From Rhizobium sp. L51/94 (GTDB lineage: Bacteria > Pseudomonadota > Alphaproteobacteria > Rhizobiales > Rhizobiaceae): 64,000 nt of DNA. Location of the stretch: the NCBI RefSeq assembly GCF_019355555.1, contig NZ_CP072141.1:2102001-2166000 (forward strand), written 5' to 3'. A program made the position numbers and the translations under genes. Under the pieces are notes generated by a model. It had not been told where the DNA came from. It saw only the letters and a list, made by a program, of their open reading frames with translations, and ran no database searches. Of the stretch, positions 38,413 through 45,664 are shown piece after piece; positions within the stretch are counted from its first letter, which is position 1; every line of letters starts with the position of its first letter.

Positions 38413-38805
38413 TCACTTTGGCAGGGGCACGCTCATATCACGCAAAAAGCGCGTCGCGCCGTCCTCGTCGATCTCGCCGGCGGCGACGCCGAGGACGAAT
38501 TCGATTACCATCACCTCTTCAGCTTCGATCAAGTGACCGTTGATGTAAAGAAATGTGAAGGCTGCGAGAAAGCCCGTCCGCTTGTTGCCGTCAGAGAACG
38601 GGTGGTTTCTTGTCAGGCCATAAAGGTAGGCGGCCGCCAGAGCGAAAATATCGTCTTCGCCATAAGCCGCCTTGTGAAGCGGACGGGCAAGCGCTGCCTC
38701 CAGCGCATTCTCGTCTTTTAAACCAGCAAGCCCGCCATGCTCGGCAAGTTGCTCATGATGCATGATTTCAATGGCTTCGCGGCTCAACCATTTGAGCTCG
38801 CTCAC
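38413..38805 (-). CDS. doc: Doc-type Fic toxin (death-on-curing family)
   Basis: A 130-residue Fic-fold protein with the Doc version of the active motif, NHPFSDGNKRTGFLAAFTF (about 68-86). Canonical AMPylating Fic proteins have HPFxxGNGR; Lys in place of the second Gly is the Doc hallmark, and phage P1 Doc phosphorylates EF-Tu, arresting translation. Its start overlaps the stop of the antitoxin gene by four bases. Together they form a two-gene toxin-antitoxin operon inserted between parC and the EamA gene. The partner is an AbrB-type antitoxin rather than the classic Phd. Confidence 0.9.
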   Translation of the reverse strand: MSELKWLSREAIEIMHHEQLAEHGGLAGLKDENALEAALARPLHKAAYGEDDIFALAAAYLYGLTRNHPFSDGNKRTGFLAAFTFLYINGHLIEAEEVMVIEFVLGVAAGEIDEDGATRFLRDMSVPLPK

Positions 38806-39023
38806 TTTGCCAGCTCACGAAGAGCAATACGATATTTCTGCATGCCGATGCGGGCCGCACGCAGTTGCTCAGCTAGATCGGGCTTCTGGTGGACCAACTG
38901 GAAGCCGTTTTCGACTTCCCGTAATTCGAGGCTGTCGCCGCTCTTCAGGCCGAGGCTCTGCAGCGCCTCCTTCGGCAGAATCACACCTTCAGAATTGCCG
39001 ATCTTGCGAATGATGACGTTCAT
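38802..39023 (-). CDS. AbrB/MazE-type antitoxin
   Basis: A 73-residue protein. The N-terminal swapped-hairpin domain MNVIIRKIGNSEGVILPKEAL, LGLKSGDSLELREV is the SpoVT/AbrB DNA-binding fold found in MazE-like antitoxins. The remaining 30 residues (LAEQLRAARIGMQKYRIALRELAK) are likely the toxin-binding helix. It should neutralise Doc and repress the operon. Twin symmetrical boxes lie just upstream of its start codon. Confidence 0.87.
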   Translation of the reverse strand: MNVIIRKIGNSEGVILPKEALQSLGLKSGDSLELREVENGFQLVHQKPDLAEQLRAARIGMQKYRIALRELAK

Positions 39024-39038
39024 AGCTCTGGCTCCGAT

Positions 39039-39057
39039 GTTGTAACTACGTTATAAC
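39039..39057. promoter_or_regulatory. Twin-box candidate operator of the toxin-antitoxin operon
   Basis: GTTGTAAC (39039-39046), spacer TAC, GTTATAAC (39050-39057). The second box is a perfect palindrome and the first differs by one base. It lies 15 bases before the antitoxin start on the minus strand, the expected place for autorepression by an AbrB-type protein. Confidence 0.55.
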
Positions 39058-39088
39058 ACGAACTAAAGTCGGCCGCAACGCCGCGTCT

Positions 39089-39976
39089 TCATCCAGCCAG
39101 CGCTGCTTGACGACCCTTCGTTCGGGCCTGCCAGAGCGAGTGGCTCGCCAGCGCGACCATCATGATGGAGCCGCCGATCAATGTCATCGGGCGCGGTGTC
39201 TCCTCAAAGATCATCCAGATCCATACAGGTGCAAGGATGGTTTCGAGGAGGTAGAACATCGCCACCTCAGGACCGGACAGGTAGCGGGGGCCTGTGGCAA
39301 GGCACCAGAAGGCGAGCGGCATCATCAGGCCGCCGTCGAGAAGGATCCAGAACGGGTGATCGACAACCAGCCCTGCGGGCAGGGCATAGGATAGCCCGAT
39401 GGCCGCCGGGATGACCGTCGCCAGCAGCGGCATGAAGCCCATTCCTCGCTTCGAGCCCCGGCCAATGGTGATGGCGCAGGCGGTGGTCAGCGCCGAAATG
39501 GCCGATAACAGGTCGCCGAGCCAATGTCCGCCGCCGATGCCATCGCCAACGATCAGCCCTACGCCCACCAGCATGGCCAGCATCGTGGCTATGGTGACGT
39601 TCGACGGTCGCTCGCCAATCACGAACCATGCAAGAAGGGCCGCGAACATCGGATTGAAGGCGAGGATGAATACGACATTCGCGGCGCTGGTGTAATAGAC
39701 CGCGAGGATGAAGGTGACAGTGCCGATACCATAGAACAGGCCAACCCAGAGGCCGGTTGCGCCCGGCAGCAGCAGGCGCCATGGCCGTCCGCCCGCCCTG
39801 AGGACCAGCAGCAGGATAATGCCGACAGAAAGGGTAACGATATTGCGCAGGCCGAGGATCGACCAGGCTTCACCGCTGGAAAGACGAATGAGCGGGATGT
39901 CCATCGATAGCGCGAGGCCGCCGATGGTCGTCAGCAGGAGGCCCTTGCCATGGTCGGATAAGGCTGAAAATCCCAT
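39089..39976 (-). CDS. EamA/DMT family transporter
   Basis: A 295-residue membrane protein with ten hydrophobic helices arranged as two EamA repeats of five. Landmarks are MDIPLIRLSSGEAWSILGLRNI, NPMFAALLAWFVIGERPSNVTIATMLAMLVGVGLIVGD (in part, the first repeat end) and TLIGGSIMMVALASHSLW in the second. DMT proteins export amino acids, metabolites or drugs; the substrate cannot be told. It begins one base before the end of the bpt gene, so it may share that transcript, but it has no functional link that I can see. Confidence 0.88.
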   Translation of the reverse strand: MGFSALSDHGKGLLLTTIGGLALSMDIPLIRLSSGEAWSILGLRNIVTLSVGIILLLVLRAGGRPWRLLLPGATGLWVGLFYGIGTVTFILAVYYTSAANVVFILAFNPMFAALLAWFVIGERPSNVTIATMLAMLVGVGLIVGDGIGGGHWLGDLLSAISALTTACAITIGRGSKRGMGFMPLLATVIPAAIGLSYALPAGLVVDHPFWILLDGGLMMPLAFWCLATGPRYLSGPEVAMFYLLETILAPVWIWMIFEETPRPMTLIGGSIMMVALASHSLWQARTKGRQAALAG

Positions 39977-40750
39977 TCAGACAGCGCTGGGGTCGAGGGA
40001 GGCCGGGTCGAACCGTTCCCATCCGCGCGGCGTCAGATGCTCCTGCGGCTGGTAGCGCGTCTTGTAGTCCATCTTGCGAGAGCCGTTGACCCAGTATCCG
40101 AGGTAGACATGCGGCAGGCCGAGCAGCTTGGCGCGGCGGATATGGTCGAGGATCATGAAGGTGCCGAGCGAGCGCTTGTCGAGCGCTGGATTGTAATAGG
40201 AGTAGACCATCGACAGGCCGTCGCTCATGACGTCGGTGAGAGCTGCGGCCATGAGTTCGCCGGTCGGACGCTCCTGCAGGCCAGAACCTTCCTCGCGGCG
40301 GCGATACTCGATGATGCGTGTATTGACATGGGTATCCTCGACCATGATGGCGTAGTCGAGAACCGTCATGTCGGACATGCCACCCTGCTGGTGCCGGTCG
40401 TCGAGATAGCGGCGAAACAGCGAATATTGCTCGCTCGACGGCTGGGCAGGAAATTCCGTCGCGATGATGTCTTCGTTTGTCGCCACGACGCGGTTCATGG
40501 ATCGTGTCGCCTGGAACTCCTGGGCTAGGATACGCACGGATACACAGGCACGGCACGCCTCGCAGGCCGGGCGATAGGCGATGTTCTGCGAGCGCCTGAA
40601 GCCGCCCTGGGTGAGGATGTCGTTCATCTCCGTGGCGCGCGCGCCGACCAGATGCGTGAACACCTTCCGCTCCATTTCGTGCGGCAGGTAAGGGCAGGCA
40701 GCCGGAGCGGTCAGATAGAACTGCGGAGATGGCGTTGTCTGCGTGTTCAT
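39977..40750 (-). CDS. bpt: Aminoacyl-tRNA--protein transferase (Bpt, leucyl/arginyl transferase)
   Basis: A 257-residue protein with the ATE N-terminal domain ([19 protein letters not shown]) and the Cys-pair segment [16 protein letters not shown], followed by the ATE C-terminal GNAT-like domain ([27 protein letters not shown]). Bacterial Bpt proteins attach Leu to N-terminal Asp or Glu for the ClpS-ClpAP N-end rule pathway, whereas eukaryotic ATE uses Arg. The length and layout are those of alphaproteobacterial Bpt. It may be co-transcribed with the following EamA gene. Confidence 0.93.
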   Translation of the reverse strand: MNTQTTPSPQFYLTAPAACPYLPHEMERKVFTHLVGARATEMNDILTQGGFRRSQNIAYRPACEACRACVSVRILAQEFQATRSMNRVVATNEDIIATEFPAQPSSEQYSLFRRYLDDRHQQGGMSDMTVLDYAIMVEDTHVNTRIIEYRRREEGSGLQERPTGELMAAALTDVMSDGLSMVYSYYNPALDKRSLGTFMILDHIRRAKLLGLPHVYLGYWVNGSRKMDYKTRYQPQEHLTPRGWERFDPASLDPSAV

Positions 40751-40816
40751 CAGCCGAAAATCGACCTCTCGTCAGTCGTCAAAAGTGTGCCCGTTCAAGC
40801 ATGGCGAAAGAATGCG

Positions 40817-40855
40817 AAACGTCAACACCGGGAATTGCTCCCGGGCTGACGTTTT
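40817..40855. terminator. Two-tier hairpin, probable terminator of the RDD gene
   Basis: Outer pairing AAACGTCA (40817-40824) with TGACGTTT (40847-40854), inner pairing CCGGGA (40828-40833) with TCCCGG (40839-40844), loop ATTGC. T-rich on the plus side and only three T on the minus side. It lies between the rdd stop and the bpt start, both on the minus strand. Confidence 0.55.
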
Positions 40856-40908
40856 GTCGCTTCTGCGAAACAAACTTCAATTCTGCAATGATATAGGCCC
40901 GATCCGCC

Positions 40909-41370
40909 TCAAATCGAGCGTACGGTCACCGTGCCGATCAGCAGGTCGTGCAGGAGCCTGCTGCGATCGGTGAACAAGCCGACGAGCAGCACCAGCGGCG
41001 TCAGTACCGAGTTGAGGATCCAGAACAGCACAAGATGGACGATCGCCGTCATGAAATCGATGCGCTGCCCGTCGATGCGGCGCATGCCGATGCCGACCGA
41101 GCGCATCCCGAGCGACGCTTGCGCTGGCCCGCCGACAGTCATGCCGAAGTACAAGCCTGCAACGATGACGAACAACGCCGGATACAGGAAGAATCCGAGC
41201 CCAAGCGTGGCCACTGACACGATGAACAGCAGGATCCCGGCCGGAATGCACAGCAGGGCAACGATGAAGTAATCGAGGATGAACGCGAACACGCGGCGGC
41301 TGAGAACGCCGCTATAGGTGCGCCAGTCGTCCTGTACGGCGGGAATTGGGCTAGGGTTCAACGACATCAT
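40909..41370 (-). CDS. RDD family membrane protein
   Basis: A 153-residue protein with three or four transmembrane helices and the RDD arrangement: Arg in LSRRVFAFILDYFIVALLC (first helix, with Asp following), then SVGIGMRRIDGQR in the inter-helix loop and a last helix with DRSRLLHDLLIGT. RDD proteins are of unknown or transport-related function, some acting as Na+/H+ antiporters in halophiles. Start ATG 41370 is preceded by GGAG at the right distance. It follows hemB on the same strand after about 165 bases. Confidence 0.87.
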   Translation of the reverse strand: MMSLNPSPIPAVQDDWRTYSGVLSRRVFAFILDYFIVALLCIPAGILLFIVSVATLGLGFFLYPALFVIVAGLYFGMTVGGPAQASLGMRSVGIGMRRIDGQRIDFMTAIVHLVLFWILNSVLTPLVLLVGLFTDRSRLLHDLLIGTVTVRSI

Positions 41371-41382
41371 CGTGCTCCGCGG

Positions 41383-41472
41383 TTACGTCGTCAGAGATAT
41401 GGTATGGCCGCCGGGAAATCGCAAGAGCGCCAAGAAAACCGCCCCCGCAATAAGGGCGAGGGTGAGGGGCAT
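41383..41472 (-). CDS. Possible tiny hydrophobic peptide upstream of the RDD gene
   Basis: A 29-codon frame from ATG 41472 to TAA 41383, ending 12 bases before the RDD start. The peptide is one hydrophobic helix (LTLALIAGAVFLALLRF) with a short polar tail. The start lies inside a perfect 16-base palindrome GAGGGGCATGCCCCTC (41464-41479), and a GAGGGG sequence is too close to the ATG to be an ideal ribosome site. It could be a leader peptide coupled to rdd or chance. Weak support only. Confidence 0.2.
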   Translation of the reverse strand: MPLTLALIAGAVFLALLRFPGGHTISLTT

Positions 41473-41535
41473 GCCCCTCTAGCGTCATCGCGACGCCACA
41501 GCAATCAGCGGCCCCTCCCGAAAGCCAGACTGCGC

Positions 41536-42549
41536 TCACCTCTTGGCAAGCGCCTTGGCGACGTCGATGGCGAAATAGGTCAGGATCCCGTCGCATCCGG
41601 CGCGCTTGAAGGAGAGCAGGGTTTCCATCATGGCGCGGTCGCCGTCGATCCAGCCGTTCATCGCTGCCGCCTTGATCTGCGAGTATTCGCCTGAGACCTG
41701 GTAGGCATAGGTGGGCAGGCCGAACGCCTCCTTCAGCCGCCAACAGATATCGAGGTAGGGCAGGCCGGGCTTCACCATCAGCATGTCGGCGCCTTCCTCG
41801 ACGTCCATGGTCGCCTCGCGCAAGGCCTCGGTGCCGTTGGCCGGGTCGATGTAATAGCTCTTCTTGTCGCCCTTCAGCAGGCCGCCGGTGTTGATCGCCT
41901 CGCGGTAGGGGCCATAGAAAGCGGAGGAGAACTTCGTCGCATAGGACATGATGCCGACCATCTGGTGGCCGTGGGCGTCCAGCGCGCGGCGGATTGCGCC
42001 GATGCGGCCGTCCATCATGTCCGACGGAGCAATGATGTCGGCGCCGGCATCGGCCTGGACGATGGCCGCCCGGACGATCTGGTCCACCGTCTCGTCATTG
42101 ACGATCTCGCCATCGCGCAGGATGCCGTCATGGCCGTGGCTGGTGAAAGGGTCGAGCGCCACGTCGGTGATAATACCGATGTTGGGAACCTCCCTCTTGA
42201 TGGCTCTGGTTGCGAGATTGATCAGGTTGTTCGCCTCAAGGCTCTGTGAGCCCGTCTGGTCGCGCAGTGCCATCTCGACGTCTGGAAAAGTGGCAATCGC
42301 CGGAATGCCGAGATCGGCGGCCATCCTGGCGGCCTCGACCGCCTTGTCTATCGTCATGCGGTTGACCCCGGGCATGGCCGTGATCGGATCGACGATGCCG
42401 GTACCGGGAATGAGAAAGATCGGCCAGATGAGATCGTCGACTGTCACCCGGTTTTCCTGCACCATGCGACGGGTCCAGTCGGCCTTGCGATTGCGGCGCA
42501 TGCGCCGATGGCCGGTGATCTCGTCCACCAGGTGGGTCTTGTCCGACAT
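41536..42549 (-). CDS. hemB: Delta-aminolevulinic acid dehydratase (porphobilinogen synthase)
   Basis: A 337-residue enzyme. The Schiff-base lysines are in SYATKFSSAFYGP and MVKPGLPYLD. The metal region DVALDPFTSHGHDG has Asp and Thr where zinc enzymes have Cys, the magnesium-type site of alphaproteobacteria. It condenses two 5-aminolevulinate molecules to porphobilinogen for heme and cobalamin synthesis. An AGGACGACC-like ribosome region precedes ATG 42549. It is divergent from the DUF6163-like gene and the ldtR cluster. Confidence 0.97.
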   Translation of the reverse strand: MSDKTHLVDEITGHRRMRRNRKADWTRRMVQENRVTVDDLIWPIFLIPGTGIVDPITAMPGVNRMTIDKAVEAARMAADLGIPAIATFPDVEMALRDQTGSQSLEANNLINLATRAIKREVPNIGIITDVALDPFTSHGHDGILRDGEIVNDETVDQIVRAAIVQADAGADIIAPSDMMDGRIGAIRRALDAHGHQMVGIMSYATKFSSAFYGPYREAINTGGLLKGDKKSYYIDPANGTEALREATMDVEEGADMLMVKPGLPYLDICWRLKEAFGLPTYAYQVSGEYSQIKAAAMNGWIDGDRAMMETLLSFKRAGCDGILTYFAIDVAKALAKR

Positions 42550-42681
42550 GTCGGTCGTCCTTTATCTCTGTCCTTGTATAGGCCGCTCATTAGCATGGTG
42601 GCGATGCAAAATAAAACCAGACGAAAGGCCGCAGCCATCAAGCCGCTGGCGAGGTGCCGATTGCCTGCCTATGATTTGCTC

Positions 42682-43119
42682 ATGAAACATGATTCTTCCG
42701 CCATTCCGAAACGCAGCGTCCTGGACATCCTGTTCATCGTCTTCCTGCGCCTGATCGCCGTGTCCTGCCTATGGTTCGGGCTGCAATACTGGTCGATGCT
42801 GGTGGGCTATTCTCTGGCTGGCCAGGGCCGCTTCGATTTGCTGAGTCTGCCCTGGAAGGTCGCCGGCGCAGGCCTTGCCGTCGTTTTTCCCGTTGCAGCT
42901 CTCGGCCTGTGGCTGACGGTGTCCTGGGGACCGGTCATCTGGCTCTGCGCCGCAGGCGGCCAGGCGCTGATGTACGGGGTGTGGCCGGAGGTGTTCGGCA
43001 GCAATCCGCTGGTGATGATCCTGCACGCCGCAGTGGTCATTCTCTACTGCATTTTTCGCGTCATGCTCTACGTGGAGAAGCGGCAGCGCCGCAAAAGTGT
43101 AACCGTTGATTTACCCTGA
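42682..43119 (+). CDS. DUF6163-like small membrane protein
   Basis: A 145-residue protein from ATG 42682 with four hydrophobic helices (about 14-35, 50-75, 80-100, 105-130) and a basic tail EKRQRRKSVTV. The frame extends further upstream over the hemB promoter, but the upstream part is not membrane-like. I recognise it as the rhizobial family often found between hemB and ldtR (DUF6163, from memory). No function is known. Its position before ldtR suggests core status. Confidence 0.8.
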   Translation: MKHDSSAIPKRSVLDILFIVFLRLIAVSCLWFGLQYWSMLVGYSLAGQGRFDLLSLPWKVAGAGLAVVFPVAALGLWLTVSWGPVIWLCAAGGQALMYGVWPEVFGSNPLVMILHAAVVILYCIFRVMLYVEKRQRRKSVTVDLP

Positions 43120-43249
43120 GACACATCGGGCCTTTGGTAAGGTGCTGTTAAGCCTGCAGTTTAAGTAGAATTTTATGTGTATTCGATAGTGTCTGTCTCA
43201 AGGCGGGAAGAAAACCAACACCGCCAAACAAAACAGTGAGGCAGTCATC

Positions 43250-43765
43250 ATGAACACGAAAATCAAGCCGCAGGCCGTGTCTCCCGTCCAGGACGTCAAG
43301 GTCGAAGCCATCCGCGATCTCTACATGGAATCGCTGCACCTGGTCGAGCGTCTCCACCGCCGTCTCCTTGATGTCATCAAGGACGAGTTCGACCGCCAGG
43401 GTCGCAGCGACGTCAACGCCATCCAGGCACTTCTGCTTTTCAACATCGGCAACTCGGAACTGACCGCCGGCGAACTTCGCTCACGCGGCTATTATCTGGG
43501 CTCGAACGTTTCCTATAACGTTAAGAAGCTCGTCGATCTCGGCTTCATCAATCACCAGCGCTCGCGTATCGACCGTCGCTCTGTTCGCATCAGCCTGACC
43601 GACAGCGGTCAGGACATCGCCGAGACTGTCGCCAAACTCTACGAGCGCCACATCGGCTCCATCGACAAGGTCGGCGGCATCGGCACCGACGAATTCACTC
43701 AGATGAACAAGCTCCTGCAGCGCCTCGACCGCTTCTGGAACGACTCGATCATGTACCGCCTGTAA
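43250..43765 (+). CDS. ldtR: MarR-family transcriptional regulator LdtR
   Basis: A 171-residue winged-helix protein. The MarR domain spans residues 25-165: the recognition region SRGYYLGSNVSYNVKKLVDLGFINHQRS, then wing SRIDRRSVRISLT and dimerisation helices at both ends. The long first helix IRDLYMESLHLVERLHRRLLDVIKDEFDRQGRSD matches LdtR of Liberibacter and Sinorhizobium (family knowledge), which activates an L,D-transpeptidase gene involved in osmotic tolerance and morphology. In this window that candidate target begins 8.2 kb away, so the usual neighbourhood has been opened. A conserved repeat element starts nine bases after the stop. Confidence 0.93.
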   Translation: MNTKIKPQAVSPVQDVKVEAIRDLYMESLHLVERLHRRLLDVIKDEFDRQGRSDVNAIQALLLFNIGNSELTAGELRSRGYYLGSNVSYNVKKLVDLGFINHQRSRIDRRSVRISLTDSGQDIAETVAKLYERHIGSIDKVGGIGTDEFTQMNKLLQRLDRFWNDSIMYRL

Positions 43766-43773
43766 AATCTGCC

Positions 43774-43854
43774 GGGCCGTTATCCCAGATGGCCCGACCG
43801 AGACCTCCAGTTGGTGCCTGAGGGCGCAATCATGCGGTGACGCATGGTTGCGCC
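43774..43854 (+). repeat. Duplicated structured element, copy 1
   Basis: A 47-base block starting GGGCCGTTATCCCAGATG and including GAGACCTCCAGTTGGTGCCTG is almost identical to copy 2 at 44671 (three substitutions). It is followed by a 14-pair hairpin (43823-43836 with 43841-43854, loop GTGA, one G-T pair). A first small stem GGGCC..GGCCC surrounds ATCTGGGATAAC-type loop sequence. The block carries ACCTCC, the complement of a ribosome-binding site. It starts nine bases after ldtR. It may be a terminator, a small RNA or a mobile palindrome. Confidence 0.65.
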
Positions 43855-43869
43855 TGCTGGCATTTGTGC

Positions 43870-43914
43870 GGGGAAGACGAGATCCCGGCGGGCTGAGCCC
43901 GGAGGGTCTTCCCC
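43870..43914. repeat. Long hairpin at the 3' end of the kinase gene
   Basis: GGGGAAGAC (43870-43878) pairs with GTCTTCCCC (43906-43914); inside is a GGGC-TGA-GCCC hairpin (43890-43900). It begins directly after the stop codon of the minus-strand kinase gene and has no T-run. It could stop transcription or protect the 3' end from decay. Confidence 0.55.
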
Positions 43915-44445
43915 TCAGAGCGAAAAACTTTTCCGTGCAGCGTCAGGCATGGCTGCTAAGATTGCCGCAATGCTTTCGTCGACGGAGAGGTGGGCGGTGT
44001 CGAGGCTGAGGTGCGGACTATCCCATGGCTCGTACTGACGTTGCGCAACATCTTCCCAGGTCGGCAGCTTCAATCCTTCGACAGCTGACGGTCGGCTTTC
44101 CACACGATGCCGATGCATCTCCGGGTCGGAACATACGACCTCGACCTCGATGAAGCTCACTTTTACCTCTGCTGCGATGTCCCTGAAGGCTGCACGGGTT
44201 ATTTCGACAGGATTGACAGAGTCGGCAATCACGAATTGGCCGAGGGCGAGATTGTCTGCAGCGAGGCGGTAGCTCGTCAAATAGCCGGCCGGACCCACAT
44301 CCTTGCCTTGCGGTAAAATCTCGGCAGAACGAATTGCCTGCTCAATGGAGTCTATGCGCAGGTAAACCGCCTTGGTCCGGCTTGCCAAGGCTTGGGCGAT
44401 GGTGCTTTTCCCGCTGCCGGGCAATCCGCCAAAGATAAAAAACAT
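43915..44445 (-). CDS. Small P-loop kinase / AAA family ATPase of unknown substrate
   Basis: A 176-residue protein from ATG 44445, which has ACGGAG nine bases upstream; a longer 53-codon extension is possible but has no ribosome site. The Walker A motif GLPGSGKST is at residues 7-15, followed by a DSIEQAIR lid-type helix and SRPSAVEGLKLPTWEDVAQRQYEPWD, a phrase that looks like the phosphate-acceptor or LID region of chloramphenicol-phosphotransferase/zeta-like small kinases. Its likely activity is phosphorylation of a small molecule. It is the only gene between the two copies of the repeat element, on the strand opposite to ldtR, and looks like an acquired module. Confidence 0.82.
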   Translation of the reverse strand: MFFIFGGLPGSGKSTIAQALASRTKAVYLRIDSIEQAIRSAEILPQGKDVGPAGYLTSYRLAADNLALGQFVIADSVNPVEITRAAFRDIAAEVKVSFIEVEVVCSDPEMHRHRVESRPSAVEGLKLPTWEDVAQRQYEPWDSPHLSLDTAHLSVDESIAAILAAMPDAARKSFSL

Positions 44446-44670
44446 CCGACAATTCTCCGTCGTTCGCATACGACACCAGTCGGCCACAGGTCTCCTGGTA
44501 GCATTGGCGATATTTACCGCTGCCACTGCGACAGATTTATATCGCCTCTCGATTGTTCGCGAATTCCAAATGCAGCGTTTTACCTTTCGCCGCCAGATCG
44601 TCACAGAAACGTAACGAAAACAATGCTATCTCGGCGTCGGACTGATCACGTGCCATCTGCAAATTTTGAC

Positions 44671-44783
44671 GGGCCGTTATCCCAGATGACCCGGCAGAGA
44701 CCTCCAGTTGGTGCCTGAAGGGCGCGACGGTGCAGGGATGTGCGGTCGCGCCCGCAGGTGTTCACCCGGCGCGACCATCTTTT
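44671..44783 (+). repeat. Duplicated structured element, copy 2, with alternative hairpins
   Basis: The copy of the conserved 47-base block is at 44671-44718. It is followed by arm A GGCGCGAC (44721-44728), arm B GGTCGCGCC (44744-44752) and arm C GGCGCGACC (44768-44776). B can pair with A or with C but not both. The B-C hairpin has nine pairs and is followed by ATCTTTT, like an intrinsic terminator. The region lies in the 347-base gap between two minus-strand genes (44446-44792); otherwise I see only AT-richer sequence there, from about 44510 to 44670. Confidence 0.6.
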
Positions 44784-44792
44784 CGCAAAATG

Positions 44793-45035
44793 TTATCTTG
44801 CAGTTTTGGTCATCAGGGCGCGACCGGCATTGCGGATGGTCAACGCCGAATCCGCCATCGGTGCGACGAGGCCGGCGGCAATGGCAGCCGTCAGGGCTTC
44901 AGCGTAATCTTCGCCTTCGAGGCCGTGCTTCTTGGAATGATTGAGGACAGCGCCGCGGGTGGAGGTCGGCGAGGCGCCGAAACGGCTGTTCTGAAAGGCA
45001 TTTACGATGATCAGGTATTTTTCGTCGAGGGTCAT
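44793..45035 (-). CDS. Small hypothetical protein
   Basis: An 80-residue protein from ATG 45035, with a GGAG ribosome site five bases upstream, which supports it as a true gene. Residues 1-40 (MTLDEKYLIIVNAFQNSRFG, STRGAVLNHSKKHG) look like a small helical or winged-helix fold, and the C-terminal part (GLVAPMADSALTIRNAGRALMTK) resembles the end of a short DNA-binding domain. I do not recognise the family. It is upstream of the kinase on the same strand, with repeat copy 2 in between, and it has no other obvious partner. Confidence 0.6.
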   Translation of the reverse strand: MTLDEKYLIIVNAFQNSRFGASPTSTRGAVLNHSKKHGLEGEDYAEALTAAIAAGLVAPMADSALTIRNAGRALMTKTAR

Positions 45036-45192
45036 GATAGCTCCGATGCGGTTCCGGTGGTGCTACCAGTAAGCGAGGCCAAGCGATACCTTCGTTCTGC
45101 ACGGGTGGCAGAATTCTTGCATTATCTAGCTGTCCGGCCGATTTTTTGTGCTTTTTTCGGCCGGCTCCGACGCTGCTCGCCCCAATCTGCAG

Positions 45193-45570
45193 CTAGCCGC
45201 GGCGGCGCGATTTCGGTCTGGATGCCAATTGGTCGAGGGCGCCGGAATGGGCTTTTCCCCAGTTATAGAGCATCTCGATCGGCTCGACGAACTCAATGCC
45301 GAGGGGCGTCAGGCTGTATTCGACGCGCGGCGGGACAACGTCGAACACCTGCCGGGTAACCAGCCCGTCATTTTCCATCTCTCGGAGCGTCTGCGTCAGC
45401 ATCTTCTTGCTGATGCCAGGCAGGCTGCGCTGCAGAACGCCGGTGCGGCAGGTTCCGCCGTGCAGCGTATGCAGTGCGTGCAGCACCATGCTCGTCCACT
45501 TGACGCTGAAGAGCTCCAGCACCCGGCGGGGCGCGCAGTCTTCCTCGTGGGTCGGTATATCGTCTTTCAT
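45193..45570 (-). CDS. HxlR-family transcriptional regulator
   Basis: A 125-residue winged-helix protein. It shows the HxlR layout: Cys in the N-terminal EEDCAPRRVLELFSVKWTSMVLHAL, then HTLHGGTCRTGVLQRSLPGISKKMLTQTLREMENDGLV (recognition helix in two parts) and the wing RQVFDVVPPRVEYSLTPLGIEF. HxlR regulators sense electrophiles or oxidation, often through that Cys. A GGGAGGTG ribosome site precedes ATG 45570; the GTG two codons earlier lies within it. It is divergent from a reductase gene 94 bases away and probably represses it. Confidence 0.9.
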   Translation of the reverse strand: MKDDIPTHEEDCAPRRVLELFSVKWTSMVLHALHTLHGGTCRTGVLQRSLPGISKKMLTQTLREMENDGLVTRQVFDVVPPRVEYSLTPLGIEFVEPIEMLYNWGKAHSGALDQLASRPKSRRRG

Positions 45571-45590
45571 GGGCACCTCCCGGTGGCTAT

Positions 45591-45606
45591 GGCACTTAAC
45601 GGTGCC
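45591..45606. promoter_or_regulatory. Candidate operator between HxlR and the reductase gene
   Basis: GGCAC (45591-45595), spacer TTAACG, GTGCC (45602-45606) in the 94-base divergent gap. A short dyad in the right place for an HxlR dimer, but five-base arms are weak evidence. Confidence 0.35.
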
Positions 45607-45664
45607 TTCTAGCAGAGCCTGCGCAAATTGCCTATTTCCTCTTCAGCAAAAGGAGTTTGGAAAC

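Noticed and set aside
43774..43854. The conserved repeat as a known riboswitch class
   Set aside because: I could not match it to SAM-II, FMN, cobalamin, TPP, glycine, ykkC or other classes by their conserved cores.
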